8,232 nucleotides of DNA, from the NCBI GenBank assembly GCA_003661185.1, contig QMVQ01000062.1, positions 1 to 8,232 on the forward strand, read 5' to 3'. The translations under genes and the position numbers were made by a program. The notes under the pieces are model-generated. The model saw only the letters and a program-made list of their open reading frames with translations. It did not search any database and was not told the DNA's origin. The stretch comes from Candidatus Alkanophagales archaeon (GTDB lineage Archaea; Halobacteriota; Syntropharchaeia; Alkanophagales; B39-G2). Every line of letters begins with the position of its first letter. Within the stretch, counting starts at the first letter, position 1. Below, piece after piece: positions 1 to 6,867 of this stretch.

Positions 1-41
1 GTAGGAATTAGCTGCAACGTCTTCTTAAACCAGCAACACCG

Positions 42-953
42 TCACAAATACCCTCTACATATCAAATACTTTGCATCTACGAGTTGCGACTCGTCGAGGC
101 TCAGCGCAAACCGCAAGTCTCCGAGCAAGTGCTCCCGCTCCTCAGGAAGCTTGGCGTCGGGGATGGGGTATGGATTAGAGACGTGGTCGAAACTCACCCA
201 GCTACTGACTTCGAGGTTTTCGATGATGGTATGGGCTTCTTCTAAAACCTCATGCGGCGTGAGCAGCTCAAGCTCGCCACTCACATATTTATCGTGCATC
301 GGCGTGCCGGGCAACGGGACGAGCGTCCTAAACCTGATGAAGTTCGGGTTTATTTCGTTAAGAACTCTTGCAGTTTCGAGGGCATGCTCCCTTGTTTCGA
401 AGAACTCCCTGCCACCAAGCCCCAGAATCACATATTCAGAAATCTCAAAGCCCGCCGCCTTCGCCTTCCGCCCCGCCGTTATCATCTCCTCGGCACTCGC
501 TCCCTTCCTGACACGCCGCAAAAGCTCGTCACTGCCGGTTTCAAGTCCTAAATGCAACCTTGTTAGCCCCGCCTCCCGTAGCGCCCGCAGATATTCTTCC
601 CTCTTCCTGACAATGGTCTTCGCCCGTGCATAGCTCGTCACCCGCCTCAGGCTCGGAATCTTAGCACGCAAAAACCTCAAAATCTCAACAAAATCCTCAG
701 TTTTGATGATAGGACTGTCAGAGTCGCCGATGAACGCCGTTTTAGGTTCACGCCCGTAGGCAGCGTTGTAGAAAAGCTTTGCAACTTTTATATCCTTTTT
801 TATCTCCTCCACATCTCTTCGCTCGAATTTCATACCTTTATACATAGCGCAGAACGTGCACTTGTTCCAGGGACAGCCCCTCGTAACCCTCAGCAGCAAA
901 CTCTGTTCCGCACCCTCATTCGGCGGGCGAAATGGTGGCATTTCGTAAATCAT
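42..953 (-). CDS. Radical SAM protein with CX4CX2C cluster motif, coupled to aIF2-gamma
   Basis: A 303-residue radical SAM enzyme of the B12-independent Fe-S oxidoreductase type. Near the N terminus [10 protein letters not shown] gives Cys27, Cys32 and Cys35 (CX4CX2C, one residue longer than the classic CX3CX2C), the expected ligands of the SAM-binding [4Fe-4S] cluster. GLETG at about 136-140 and the glycine-rich ILGLGG at about 176-181 fit the SAM-binding barrel. There is no extra ferredoxin or B12 domain, and the substrate is unknown. The ORF is open up to an ATG at 998, but I chose the ATG at 953. It overlaps the aIF2-gamma stop as ATGA and has GGAGGG at 963-968 nine bases upstream. The protein then starts [11 protein letters not shown], as I recall for relatives. 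It is probably translationally coupled to aIF2-gamma. Family assignment is firm; function is not. Confidence 0.9.
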   Translation of the reverse strand: MIYEMPPFRPPNEGAEQSLLLRVTRGCPWNKCTFCAMYKGMKFERRDVEEIKKDIKVAKLFYNAAYGREPKTAFIGDSDSPIIKTEDFVEILRFLRAKIPSLRRVTSYARAKTIVRKREEYLRALREAGLTRLHLGLETGSDELLRRVRKGASAEEMITAGRKAKAAGFEISEYVILGLGGREFFETREHALETARVLNEINPNFIRFRTLVPLPGTPMHDKYVSGELELLTPHEVLEEAHTIIENLEVSSWVSFDHVSNPYPIPDAKLPEEREHLLGDLRFALSLDESQLVDAKYLICRGYL

Positions 954-2167
954 GCGGCGTCGCCCTCCAGAATCGTGCCCACGCCGATTAAGTGCCATCT
1001 TGCGCCTATTCTCCTGCTTATCGCTACACGGGCGCCGACCTCCGCACAGACAGGGCGGCTGAGCCGCACCTCTGCAGCATCTTTTGAGATGCTTTTCACG
1101 ACGCCAAGGGTCGTTGCGGTGCCGACGCTTAACATGAACCGCTCGCCCACCTTTATGGGCATGACTTTGATCTCTTCTTCAGTGCCGACAGCACGCTCAA
1201 GCAAGCGAACACCCAGCTTAAAGCCGTTCCAGACGGGCGGCAGCGTCCCCGGCTTCCCAACAACATGCCCTACCATGGAGTCGCTCTTAGTCATCGCAGG
1301 GTCAAGTGTCGTGCCGATGCCGACGAGCCCGCCGGGCGTCGCCTCCTCAAGCCTAATACTTCCAGACATTATGCTCGTGACCTTCGTGAGCATCGGCTGC
1401 CAGAGCTCCTTGCCGCCCACTGACCTTCCGGGGCGTATTTCTATTTCGTCACCGACTCTTATCCTGCCTTGTAGCAAGGAACCCCCTATCACACCGCCTT
1501 TAATCTTATCTATGGGCGTCCCGGGCTTGTTCACGTCGAAGGAGCGGGCGATGAGCATGCGTGCCGGCTTGCTTAAATCTCTCTCCGGCGTTGGTATCGT
1601 TTCTTCTATCTCTTGTATAAGCAGGTCTATGTTAACCTTCTGTTGCGCCGACACCGGCACTATCGGTGCCTTCTCGGCAACAGTTCCCTCCACAAACTCC
1701 TTTATCTGCCAGTAATGTTCTATGATCTCTTCTCGAGAGAGAAGGTCTATTTTGTTCTGGACGATGACGATTCTATCTATACCGATGATGTCCAGAGCCA
1801 TAAGATGCTCCTTGGTCTGCGGCTGCGGGCACGGCTCTGACGCTGCTATCACGAGGATGGCGCCGTCCATGATTGCGGCGCCGCTCAGCATCGTCGCCAT
1901 CAACGTCTCGTGCCCGGGCGAGTCCACGAACGATACAGTCCGTAACTCGTTGGTCTTAGAGCCACAATGCTCACACTTTTCAGCGACCGTGTAGCAGTCA
2001 GGCTCCGGACACTTTGGACACTTCCTGAACGTCGCATCTGCGTAACCCAATCTTATGGATATGCCTCTTTTAAGCTCTTCGCTGTGCTTGTCCGTCCAAA
2101 CGCCCGAAAGTGCGTTCACGAGCGTCGTCTTCCCGTGGTCCACATGTCCCACCACTCCGAGGTTCAC
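950..2167 (-). CDS. eif2g: Translation initiation factor aIF2 subunit gamma
   Basis: The GTPase subunit of archaeal initiation factor 2, which carries initiator Met-tRNA to the small ribosomal subunit. From the GTG at 2167 it has 405 residues: P-loop GHVDHGKT (7-14), switch II DSPGH (82-86), NKID (138-141) and SAQ (173-175) of the G domain. A zinc knuckle has Cys50/53 and Cys65/68, with an extra Cys58. Two beta-barrel domains follow, with [11 protein letters not shown] near 221-231. The knuckle and the insert-rich switch region separate it from EF-Tu/aEF1A and SelB. The GTG start is doubtful: it lacks a Shine-Dalgarno sequence and begins inside the first beta strand. In-frame codons upstream encode a lysine-rich stretch ending KKKPC, running back to an ACG at 2200 behind a G-rich Shine-Dalgarno. 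The natural protein may have 416 residues. The radical SAM gene overlaps its stop. Confidence 0.96.
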   Translation of the reverse strand: MNLGVVGHVDHGKTTLVNALSGVWTDKHSEELKRGISIRLGYADATFRKCPKCPEPDCYTVAEKCEHCGSKTNELRTVSFVDSPGHETLMATMLSGAAIMDGAILVIAASEPCPQPQTKEHLMALDIIGIDRIVIVQNKIDLLSREEIIEHYWQIKEFVEGTVAEKAPIVPVSAQQKVNIDLLIQEIEETIPTPERDLSKPARMLIARSFDVNKPGTPIDKIKGGVIGGSLLQGRIRVGDEIEIRPGRSVGGKELWQPMLTKVTSIMSGSIRLEEATPGGLVGIGTTLDPAMTKSDSMVGHVVGKPGTLPPVWNGFKLGVRLLERAVGTEEEIKVMPIKVGERFMLSVGTATTLGVVKSISKDAAEVRLSRPVCAEVGARVAISRRIGARWHLIGVGTILEGDAA

Positions 2168-2205
2168 ACAAGGCTTCTTCTTCGACTTCGCTCTTGCCGT
2201 CTGCG

Positions 2206-2215
2206 CACACCCCCC
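2206..2215 (-). promoter_or_regulatory. G-rich Shine-Dalgarno-like site upstream of aIF2-gamma
   Basis: Read on the minus strand this is GGGGGGTGTG. It can pair with the archaeal 16S tail (anti-SD CACCUCC) with one G-U wobble. It lies seven bases from the in-frame ACG at 2200 (counted from GGTG) but about 40 bases from the GTG at 2167. It therefore argues that translation of aIF2-gamma begins near 2200. Confidence 0.45.
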
Positions 2216-2240
2216 TTTGCCGTGATTTAGTTCCCTGCTA

Positions 2241-2270
2241 AGCTTTTTATTCTGTTCTTCCTATATTAAT
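2241..2270. promoter_or_regulatory. AT-rich divergent promoter region between aIF2-gamma and ilvE
   Basis: This stretch lies between two divergent genes and holds two TATA-like elements. ATAAAAA on the minus strand (2244-2250) would place aIF2-gamma transcription start near 2222, leaving a short leader that contains the G-rich Shine-Dalgarno. On the plus strand TATATTAA (2262-2269) lies only about 27 bases before 2292, giving ilvE a very short leader. Alternatively TTTTTATT (2245-2252) could serve ilvE with a leader of about 20 bases. The sequence does not decide between them. Confidence 0.45.
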
Positions 2271-2295
2271 CGCACTATCATTTAAAGGTGAGAAA

Positions 2296-3228
2296 ATGGC
2301 TGAGAGGCTGCCAGAGCGTGGCAAGATTTGGATGAACGGGGAATTTGTGGACTGGAAAGACGCCAAGGTTCATGTTCTCTCGCACACCTTGCACTACGGC
2401 TCAGGCGTCTTCGAAGGAATCCGCTGCTACGCCACCGAGCGAGGTTCTTTCGTCTTCAGGCTTAAGGAGCACGTAGACCGCCTCTTCTGGTCAGCAAAGC
2501 TCTACTGCATCGAAATCCCATACTCTCATGCCGAAATAACGGAGGCAATAAAGGAGACGATAAGAGTTAACGAGCTGAAAGCCTGCTACATCCGCCCCAT
2601 CGTGTTCTACGGCTACCATAACCTCGGAGTGCATCCCGGCGGCTGCCCTGTGGAGTGTGTGATTGCGGTATGGGAGTGGGGCGCCTACCTCGGCGATGAG
2701 GCGCTCAGGCGGGGGATAAGATGCACGTTCTCGGCGTGGCACCGCTTGCATTCGAGGATGGTGCCCGTGACCGCGAAGGCGGTCGGGCATTACGTAAATT
2801 CGATGCTCGCCGTCATGGACGCCCGCAGCAAGGGGTTCGATGAAGCTCTAATGCTGGATGCGAACGGCTACGTCTCCGAAGGCTCCGGCGAAAACCTATT
2901 CATCGTGCGTGACGGCGTCATCTACACGCCCGGGCTCGAATCCTCAATCCTCCCCGGAATCACGAGAGACTCCGTCATTAAAATAGCAAGAGACCTCGGC
3001 TTCGAAGTTGTGGAGAAGCCGCTGACCGTCGGCGAGGTTTTGATAGCCGATGAGGCTTTCTTCACAGGCACCGCCGCTGAAGTCACGCCAATCCGAGAAA
3101 TCGACTTCAGAACTATCGGCGACGGCAAGGTCGGACCCATCACGAAAGCCATACAGAATAAGTTCTTCGACGTCGTGAACGCACGAGACGAGAAATACAT
3201 GCATTGGCTTGAGCCTGTTTACGAATAA
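2296..3228 (+). CDS. ilvE: Branched-chain-amino-acid aminotransferase
   Basis: A fold-type IV pyridoxal-phosphate transaminase, 310 residues, close to the family's usual length. It interconverts valine, leucine and isoleucine with their 2-oxoacids using 2-oxoglutarate/glutamate, the last step of branched-chain amino acid synthesis in the cytosol. Visible motifs are KVHVLSHTLHYGSGVFEGIR (24-43), the likely Schiff-base lysine Lys161 in TAKAVGHYVNS, EGSGENLF (195-202), ILPGITRDSV (218-227) for cofactor phosphate binding, and FFTGTAAEVTPI (255-266). The ATG start has AGGTGA at 2286-2291, four bases upstream. It is transcribed away from aIF2-gamma. The YjbQ gene starts 35 bases after its stop, so the two probably share a transcript. 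D-amino-acid transaminase or aminodeoxychorismate lyase is less likely, because the N-terminal block is typical of IlvE. Confidence 0.95.
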   Translation: MAERLPERGKIWMNGEFVDWKDAKVHVLSHTLHYGSGVFEGIRCYATERGSFVFRLKEHVDRLFWSAKLYCIEIPYSHAEITEAIKETIRVNELKACYIRPIVFYGYHNLGVHPGGCPVECVIAVWEWGAYLGDEALRRGIRCTFSAWHRLHSRMVPVTAKAVGHYVNSMLAVMDARSKGFDEALMLDANGYVSEGSGENLFIVRDGVIYTPGLESSILPGITRDSVIKIARDLGFEVVEKPLTVGEVLIADEAFFTGTAAEVTPIREIDFRTIGDGKVGPITKAIQNKFFDVVNARDEKYMHWLEPVYE

Positions 3229-3263
3229 CAGCAGGTGCGGCAAAATCAAAGTGGGTGAAACGA

Positions 3264-3683
3264 ATGGAAGTCATAACGAAAGAGTTAAGCTTCCAGACGA
3301 GGGGCGAAGTTGAGATAATCGACCTAACGAGCAAAATAAACGAGAAACTAAAGGAAGCTGGGGTGAGCGACGGCATCGTGACCGTCTTCGTTCCGGGCGC
3401 CACCGCCGCCATAACGACCATAGAATACGAGCCGGGGCTTTTAAAGGACTTGCCCGCTGCCCTCGAACGGCTGTTCCCCAAAGATATATGGTACGAGCAC
3501 GAGCGCCGCTGGCACGACGGCAACGGGCACTCGCATGTGCGAGCGGCGTTCCTCGGACCGGGCTTGACTGTCCCCTTCAAAAACAAAAGAATGCTTCTCG
3601 GCACGTGGCAGCAAGTCGTCTTCGTAGAACTTGACAATAAACCAAGAGCAAGAAAAGTGATTTTGCAAATCTTAGGCTGTTGA
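3264..3683 (+). CDS. YjbQ/UPF0047 family protein (secondary thiamine-phosphate synthase-like)
   Basis: A 139-residue single-domain protein of the YjbQ/UPF0047 family. Diagnostic features are the C-terminal block DGNGHSH (85-91), LGPGLTVPF (97-105) and LLGTWQQVVFVELD (111-124), and the archaeal-style VPGATAAITTIEYEPGL (43-59). Bacterial relatives have a THTTAAL-like motif there. His84, His89, His91 and Glu122 are candidate metal or active-site residues. Some members have weak thiamine-phosphate synthase activity, but the physiological role of the family is not settled and nothing nearby belongs to thiamine synthesis. I chose the ATG at 3264 over the GTG at 3255 because the GTG lies inside the Shine-Dalgarno GGGTGA (3253-3258), which stands five bases before the ATG. 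Confidence 0.9.
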   Translation: MEVITKELSFQTRGEVEIIDLTSKINEKLKEAGVSDGIVTVFVPGATAAITTIEYEPGLLKDLPAALERLFPKDIWYEHERRWHDGNGHSHVRAAFLGPGLTVPFKNKRMLLGTWQQVVFVELDNKPRARKVILQILGC

Positions 3684-3684
3684 T

Positions 3685-3689
3685 TTTTA
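3685..3689 (+). terminator. Possible T-tract terminator after the YjbQ gene
   Basis: A run of five T directly follows the YjbQ stop codon in the gap between convergent genes. Archaeal transcription often ends at U-tracts without a hairpin. The tract is short and no stem was seen, so this is weak. The rest of 3690-3780 shows no gene or clear structure. Confidence 0.25.
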
Positions 3690-3780
3690 GCGTGTTGCGA
3701 TAAGAGCGAGACGCACTGGCTAATGCGAGGCGTTGGCGGCGAGGGCATTCAGGGCACTACCACGTCAGGCACGTCACGCC

Positions 3781-4053
3781 TTACCACGTGTAAGAAAGAG
3801 CAGCGTGCTCGCAGACGCTCTCACAACGCTCGTCCCGTCGCTTGCATGCAGGGCAGATGTAGCCGATGCTGTTCACGAACTCGTCCTTAACACGCACGAC
3901 AGTCTTTCCGTAGTCGTCAGGGGCAAGCTCAAGAATGTCGTTCGGGCAGACTTCGACGCACCGACCGCAGCCGTCACACCTATCGGTATCAACAATCAAA
4001 TAATACTCTCCTGAGCCGTCGGCGTAGCCGTAATGCGCTATCAAACGCCCCAC
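3781..4053 (-). CDS. Ferredoxin with two [4Fe-4S] motifs, last gene of the reductase-like operon
   Basis: A small ferredoxin, 90 residues from the GTG at 4053. The first cluster motif is CDGCGRCVEVCP (Cys26, 29, 32, 36), the usual CX2CX2CX3CP. The second is CX2CX6CX3C (Cys67, 70, 77, 81) with an insertion between its second and third cysteines and no proline after the last. This resembles the Chromatium (Alvin) type of 2[4Fe-4S] ferredoxin. A linker of about 30 residues separates the motifs, and the protein ends ALSYTW. It probably donates low-potential electrons to the two ATPases encoded just upstream, as BzdM-type ferredoxins are thought to do for benzoyl-CoA reductase. The frame is open to 4140 inside the ATPase gene, but that part looks like out-of-frame translation. 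Starts at TTG 4056, GTG 4053 and TTG 4044 are all possible; 4044 has GGTG six bases upstream. Confidence 0.85.
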   Translation of the reverse strand: MGRLIAHYGYADGSGEYYLIVDTDRCDGCGRCVEVCPNDILELAPDDYGKTVVRVKDEFVNSIGYICPACKRRDERCESVCEHAALSYTW

Positions 4054-4066
4054 CAACCTTTTACGC

Positions 4067-4846
4067 CTAAACCTGCTCCAGTGCCTCTTTTGCGAAGAGC
4101 GCAGCGCCGAGAGCGCCGACGATTTGTGGTTCTTCTGCAATCAGCGCCTTCAATCCGACCTTTTCCTCGACTTTTCGCACGACGCCGACGTTCTTTGCGA
4201 TGCCGCCGGTGATTGCGAAGTCCTTTTCGATGCCCACTCTGTTCAGAAGGGCAAAAACCCTGAGGGCAACAGCCTCGTTTATGCCCGCAAGAATGTTTTT
4301 CTTGTCAACGCCCTTCCGCAGCAGCGCTAAGACTTCGGACTTCGCAAAGACGACGCACGCCGAGCTTATCTTCGCAGCCGACATCGCTTCAAGCGAAAGC
4401 CCCCCAAGCTCCTCAAGCGGCAATTCCATAGTCTCAGCTATTATTTCAAAGAAACGCCCGGTGCCTGCAGCGCACTTGTCATTCATTGCGAAGTTTTGCA
4501 CTTTTCCGGAGGCGTCGCAGCGTATCGCCTTGCAATCCTGTCCGCCCATGTCGAGAATCGTGCGCACCGACGGGAAAAGAAAGACGGCGCCCTTTGCGTG
4601 ACAAGAGATCTCAGTGATGTTCTTGTTTGCGAACGGAACGATGACACGCCCGTAGCCGGTCGAGACCACGTATTCAAGGTCCTCAAGACTGAGCTCTGCC
4701 CTCTCAAGAGCGCTGTTCATCACTTTTTTCGAGGTTCCCTCACTATCAACGCCAGTCGGAATTATGGCGTATGCCCGTATTTTTGAATCTTCGAGGATTA
4801 GCGCCTTTGCAGTTAGCGAGCCGATATCGATGCCGGCGACGAGCAT
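4067..4846 (-). CDS. BadF/HgdC-type ATPase subunit, second paralogue (BzdQ/BcrD-like)
   Basis: An ASKHA-fold ATPase of the BadF/BadG/HgdC family, 259 residues. GIDIGSLTAKA near the N terminus is the phosphate-1 motif, MGGQD at about 100-104 the phosphate-2 region, and GGIAKN (214-219) the adenosine motif. Cys125 in NDKCAAGTGRF and Cys164 in SSACVVFAKSEV match the two cysteines by which each HgdC-type monomer holds a [4Fe-4S] cluster at the dimer interface. Such proteins couple ATP hydrolysis to low-potential electron transfer into a partner iron-sulfur enzyme. It follows a paralogous ATPase whose TGA overlaps the tandem ATGs at 4849 and 4846. I prefer 4846 because G-rich GGGGGGTG (4851-4858) is only one base from the first ATG but four from the second. 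A lone HgdC activator is unlikely, given the adjacent second copy. Confidence 0.9.
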   Translation of the reverse strand: MLVAGIDIGSLTAKALILEDSKIRAYAIIPTGVDSEGTSKKVMNSALERAELSLEDLEYVVSTGYGRVIVPFANKNITEISCHAKGAVFLFPSVRTILDMGGQDCKAIRCDASGKVQNFAMNDKCAAGTGRFFEIIAETMELPLEELGGLSLEAMSAAKISSACVVFAKSEVLALLRKGVDKKNILAGINEAVALRVFALLNRVGIEKDFAITGGIAKNVGVVRKVEEKVGLKALIAEEPQIVGALGAALFAKEALEQV

Positions 4847-5643
4847 CATGCACCCCCCTCACACGCCTTCGCAGCGATTAAAGCGGCACCAAGGGCGCCG
4901 GCGATCTGCGGCGCCTCAGGCACCAGAATATTCTCGCCCGCTCTCGCTTCGAGCGCCCTGACGACGCCGACGTTCCTCGCGACACCGCCCACAAGCGCAA
5001 CGTCCTTTTCGATGCCCACTCTGTTCATCATTCCGAATATCCTGTTAGATATGGACTCATGGACGCCGGCGATAATGTCTTCGACTGGCGTTTTCTTGTG
5101 GATGTAAGAGATGACCTCTGACTCGGCGAAGACGACGCACATGCTGCTGATTTTCGCAGGCTCCTTCGCTTTCAGTGAGAGTTCGCCGAGCTTTTCGACG
5201 CCGACGCCGATGACCTTTGCGAGCGTGTCGAGGAACATTCCGGTGCCGGAGGCACATTTATCGTTGGCAGTGAAGTCTTCCACTCTGCCCTTCTTGCTCA
5301 GCCGGATAACCTTGCAGCTCTCAGCTCCAATGTCCACGACCGTCCTCACCGACGGAAAGAGGTGGCGTGCGCCGACGGCGTCGCAGCGGACATCCGTCTT
5401 CACCTCGTGCGCAAACGCAACTTCCTTCCTGCCAACGCCCGTCGCCACTACGTAGTCCAGAGAATCGAGCGTTGCGCTCACGCCTCGCTCCGCCAAGCTT
5501 TTCAGTGCCTCGTTTATCGCAGTTCTTGCGGCGGTGGCAGCGTCGTCGCCGGTGATGAGCGTTGTGGTCGCCGCAACTTCCCCGTCCTTCAATATTACGG
5601 CTTTTACTGTCAGCGAGCCCACATCTACGCCCGCAACAAGCAT
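4846..5643 (-). CDS. BadF/HgdC-type ATPase subunit, first paralogue (BzdP-like)
   Basis: A 265-residue ATPase of the BadF/HgdC family, clearly paralogous to the next gene: both begin MLVAG(V/I)D(V/I)GSLT and share VGIEKD, GG(V/I)A(R/K)NVGVVR and GALGAAL near the C terminus. Cluster cysteines are Cys130 (NDKCASGTGMF) and Cys169 (SSMCVVFAESEV). The phosphate-2 motif reads DIGAESC (104-110) instead of the canonical GGQD of its partner, so the two subunits are probably not interchangeable. I expect a heterodimer that passes electrons from ferredoxin to the CoA-ester reductase pair. The ATG at 5643 was chosen: GGAGGT lies at 5647-5652 just before it, whereas a GTG at 5655 would add only MGGK and overlap that site. 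The stop overlaps the next gene's start. Confidence 0.9.
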   Translation of the reverse strand: MLVAGVDVGSLTVKAVILKDGEVAATTTLITGDDAATAARTAINEALKSLAERGVSATLDSLDYVVATGVGRKEVAFAHEVKTDVRCDAVGARHLFPSVRTVVDIGAESCKVIRLSKKGRVEDFTANDKCASGTGMFLDTLAKVIGVGVEKLGELSLKAKEPAKISSMCVVFAESEVISYIHKKTPVEDIIAGVHESISNRIFGMMNRVGIEKDVALVGGVARNVGVVRALEARAGENILVPEAPQIAGALGAALIAAKACEGGA

Positions 5644-5664
5644 CTTACCTCCCACCTCACCGCC

Positions 5665-6855
5665 CTACTCAAGCATCTCAAAAAACTCTTCCACCCTCGC
5701 CCTCGCCTGCTCCACCGGGTTGTTCCTCGGGTCGAAGATATCGCCGTCGAGCACGAGCATCGGCACATCGAATTCCTCTCTGAGCAAGTCCTTAACCATC
5801 TTGACCGCACTGCAAATTGTCCGGCAGCCCCAATGCGCAAAGTAAATCACAGCATCAATGTCGTAATCCTTCACGATTTCGCGGTATCTATCGAGATTAA
5901 GCACGCCCGGACCGTTCCCAAGAGACGGAAACCTCGCCTCAAGCGTCTTCCTCGCAAGGCTTTCCAGCGGCTTCGCCGCATCCATTTCGATTTTCGGAGC
6001 ATAGCCCACCATTTCCATGACGACTTTCGCCTTGTATTCGAGCTCAAGCCACTGGAGGATGCTCAGGAAGCTCTGCGGGACGAGCGGCGCCCAAAGGAGC
6101 CTGTATTTCTCCTCAAGCACGTTACCCTCTTTAATGCGGCGTTTCGCCACCTCCGCAACCATTGCGTAGAAATCAATGGCTGCCTGCGTGCCGCCGAGGA
6201 AGCTGCATGGGAAGAAATACTGTCCAAAAAGCTCCAAGCTCAGAAGCGGCGAGGGCTTCTTCTTCCTAAGCTCATTGACTTCCAGGTGCAACTCCTCGGC
6301 ACGCTTCGAGAGCTCCACGACTTTTTTCAGGCGGGCCTCGCTCAGTTCCGTCCCAAAGGACTCAGTGAGGAACTTAAGAGCTCCCTCTAACTCGCCCGTC
6401 AAATATTCAATGCCATTCTTGTCCTTGGTATAGGGCACGTCGATGAAGAAGTGCGGGCACTTGTAACGGACTGCGACGAGCTCATGAACTTTCATGCCGC
6501 CGTCGCAAACGGGCTGAGTGCTCAGGACTGCGTCCGGCGGCGGTGCCTCTCCAGAAAGTGCCATCCCGGCGGCGGACTTCGTCGCCGAGCACAACTCACG
6601 TGGGTAACCAAAGCTCTCCGCAGCCTCCAGATATTTTAGAACGATGCCCTGCCGTGCGCAGACGCCGCCCCAGATTTCAGGATAGAAGGGCACGGCGTCC
6701 AGGGCGTAGCAAAGCTCTGACGGCAGGTAGTAAGCCATCCAAACAAGCTTCTTGCCGGCGTTCCTTGCGTCGAACGCACTTTTGAAGAAATTAGCCACAA
6801 ACTGCGCATACTGCTTTTGGACCTCAGAATCTATTTGTGGAATCGTGGCTGCCAA
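5665..6855 (-). CDS. Benzoyl-CoA reductase/2-hydroxyacyl-CoA dehydratase-type subunit (BcrB/BzdO-like)
   Basis: A 396-residue member of the 2-hydroxyglutaryl-CoA dehydratase D-component superfamily, which includes HgdA/HgdB, BcrB/BcrC and the double-cubane proteins. Family landmarks are LPSELCYALDAVPFYPE near 45-60, ELCSATKSA (87-95), QPVCDGGMK (114-122), and near the C terminus HWGCRTICSA (342-351) followed by VPMLVLDGD. Candidate cluster ligands are Cys89, Cys117, Cys344 and Cys348; Cys49, 66, 133 and 217 are extra. It likely forms a heterodimer with the product of the gene before it and receives electrons from the ATPase pair. The start is TTG at 6855: GGAGGTG (6862-6868) sits six bases upstream. 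The GTG at 6864 is itself part of that site. The gene begins 12 bases after the upstream stop. Azoarcus BzdO is somewhat longer, as I recall. Confidence 0.88.
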   Translation of the reverse strand: MAATIPQIDSEVQKQYAQFVANFFKSAFDARNAGKKLVWMAYYLPSELCYALDAVPFYPEIWGGVCARQGIVLKYLEAAESFGYPRELCSATKSAAGMALSGEAPPPDAVLSTQPVCDGGMKVHELVAVRYKCPHFFIDVPYTKDKNGIEYLTGELEGALKFLTESFGTELSEARLKKVVELSKRAEELHLEVNELRKKKPSPLLSLELFGQYFFPCSFLGGTQAAIDFYAMVAEVAKRRIKEGNVLEEKYRLLWAPLVPQSFLSILQWLELEYKAKVVMEMVGYAPKIEMDAAKPLESLARKTLEARFPSLGNGPGVLNLDRYREIVKDYDIDAVIYFAHWGCRTICSAVKMVKDLLREEFDVPMLVLDGDIFDPRNNPVEQARARVEEFFEMLE

Positions 6856-6867
6856 AACCCCCACCTC

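Noticed and set aside
975..1715. A 246-codon open frame on the plus strand
   Set aside because: It is wholly antisense to aIF2-gamma and its translation is low-complexity Ser/Pro/Thr-rich sequence without a family resemblance.
3140..3748. A 202-codon minus-strand frame over the end of ilvE and the YjbQ gene
   Set aside because: It is antisense to two recognisable genes and the protein is unlike any family I know; it has no promoter or Shine-Dalgarno that I could see.
3740..3795. Repeated ACCACGT/CACGTCA words in the convergent gap
   Set aside because: The copies are short, irregular and partly inside the ferredoxin's coding end; no consistent repeat unit or palindrome emerges.
4067..5643. 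The methanogenesis marker 15 family (a BadF-type ATPase of methanogens)
   Set aside because: As I recall, marker 15 proteins are longer and single-copy. These are two adjacent ATPases of about 260 residues next to two D-component genes.
5362..6390. A 342-codon open frame on the plus strand across the ATPase and reductase subunit genes
   Set aside because: It is antisense to two well-supported genes, its translation is rich in Arg, His and Leu with no recognisable motif, and long antisense frames are expected in GC-rich coding DNA.
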